Shown here piece after piece: positions 63,439 to 64,000 of a stretch of DNA of 64,000 nt. Made by a program: the position numbers and the translations under genes. The stretch's first letter is position 1; the number at the start of each line of letters is the position of its first letter. Source of the stretch: Isoetes taiwanensis (lineage: Eukaryota > Streptophyta > Lycopodiopsida > Isoetales > Isoetaceae); NCBI GenBank assembly GCA_021234155.1, contig JAJEKV010000036.1, positions 13,221,426-13,285,425 of the forward strand. Direction: 5' to 3'. The notes below the pieces were generated by a model. That model was not told the DNA's origin. It saw only the letters and a list, made by a program, of their open reading frames with translations, and did no database searches.

Positions 63439-64000
63439 CTGGACATGATGTAATAGACAACTGGGGAAGACCCATACCAGATCCAACTCGTTGGCCCTCG
63501 TCACAAGGAGGAAAAGGGTTTGGACCTGTTGCAGAACTTATTCATTCTATGGGTCTGAAGTTTGGGATCCATGTTGTTCGTGGCATCAGCACAGCTGCAG
63601 TAGAAAGTAATACGCCTATCTTTGGTGTGCAGGTGCTTGTTATTGATTCTGTTAGACAATGTTGTAATTCAACATCTGTGATGCGCAACATGTAGTTATT
63701 CCATCTGCATCAGCTAGTCATATTATAACATTATTGCATTGGTTTTAGCATTTTGGTGCGCGTACACTAATTCTACTTGATCTAACTGCAGGGGAGCCCA
63801 CCACGACCAGATCTGCGTAACTGGACTGCAGGAGATATTGCTCTTCTTGATGAGAAGTGCTCATTTATGCCAGATTGTTTCGTTGGAGTAAACGTTAGTA
63901 GTGAGGGTGGTCAAGCTTTTATAAAATCTTTGTATCAACAGTATGCATATTGGGGAGTTTATTTTGGTACATTTTGATCCCGCTCTTGAAACTGTGATCA
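63439..64000 (+). CDS. GH27 alpha-galactosidase/arabinopyranosidase-like protein, cut by the right edge
   Basis: Exon 63439-63632 (acceptor ttcatcacag, donor cag/gtgctt) encodes GHDVIDNWGRPIPDPTRWPS, GGKGFGPVAELIHSMGLKFG and IHVVRGISTAAVESNTPIFG. The exon from 63792 (acceptor ctaactgcag) encodes SPPRPDLRNWTAGDIALLDE, SFMPDCFVGVNVSSEGGQAF and IKSLYQQYAYWGV. This is the 'Melibiase'-type family of plants (like Arabidopsis APSE), secreted or wall enzymes that remove terminal galactose or arabinopyranose from arabinogalactan. DPxRWPS..GGKGF and K.GIH..RGI are family landmarks. Earlier exons with the signal peptide and GWNSYD block were not found upstream. After WGV the frame meets TGA (about 63978). 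A one-base shift there would give HFDPALE, so the gene may be frameshifted just before the catalytic (V/I)K.DC site. Confidence 0.65.

Overview
This is nuclear DNA of a land plant. Genes have GT-AG introns and plant-type products: a HECATE-like bHLH, an NPH3-type BTB protein, a BT1-type mitochondrial/plastid carrier, an ExAD-like arabinosyltransferase and a plant GH27 enzyme. Copia retrotransposons with the usual TGGTATCAGAG primer site are common, and base composition is AT-rich. Intact genes are few and most coding matter is broken transposon or pseudogene, as in a large repeat-rich genome such as a gymnosperm or fern. I cannot fix the species.

Layout. 0-6.5 kb: a minus-strand gene remnant at the edge and a broken zinc-finger/transposon-type gene (2.4-4.4 kb). 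6.55-23.35 kb: the most striking object, apparently one 16.8-kb DNA transposon. It has matching inverted ends, a TAA target duplication and subterminal TGTGGTG/CACCACA arrays. It carries a broken DDE-transposase-like gene reading in from the left end, a small spliced gene reading in from the right end, several unknown ORFs and much satellite DNA. 24.5-25.6 kb: an intact single-exon bHLH gene. 26.2-33.3 kb: a decayed copia element whose 5' LTR is split by a 2.35-kb inverted-repeat transposon. 35-39 kb: an Ala/Lys-rich ORF and ExAD pseudogene exons. 41-44 kb: a minus-strand copia element split by a 646-bp MITE-like element. 44-52 kb: two copies of a segment of unknown origin. 52.5-55.95 kb: a 5'-truncated copia element. 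56.9-58.8 kb: an apparently intact two-exon gene fusing an NPH3-type BTB region to a ubiquitin-like domain. Its upstream region is duplicated in inverted orientation at 48.7-49.6 kb. 60.9-64 kb: a possible minus-strand first exon, a BT1-like carrier (probably a pseudogene) and the start of a GH27 gene.

A 128-bp repeat with two predicted hairpins occurs at 34.9 and 61.3 kb, with a shortened copy at 39.8 kb. Arm substitutions between copies keep the pairing.

The host genes do not form an operon or shared pathway. The bHLH and BTB-Ubl genes look functional. The carrier, ExAD and transposon genes show stops, frameshifts or lost splice sites. No tRNA, rRNA or CRISPR was seen. All family assignments are from reading translated motifs, without database searches.
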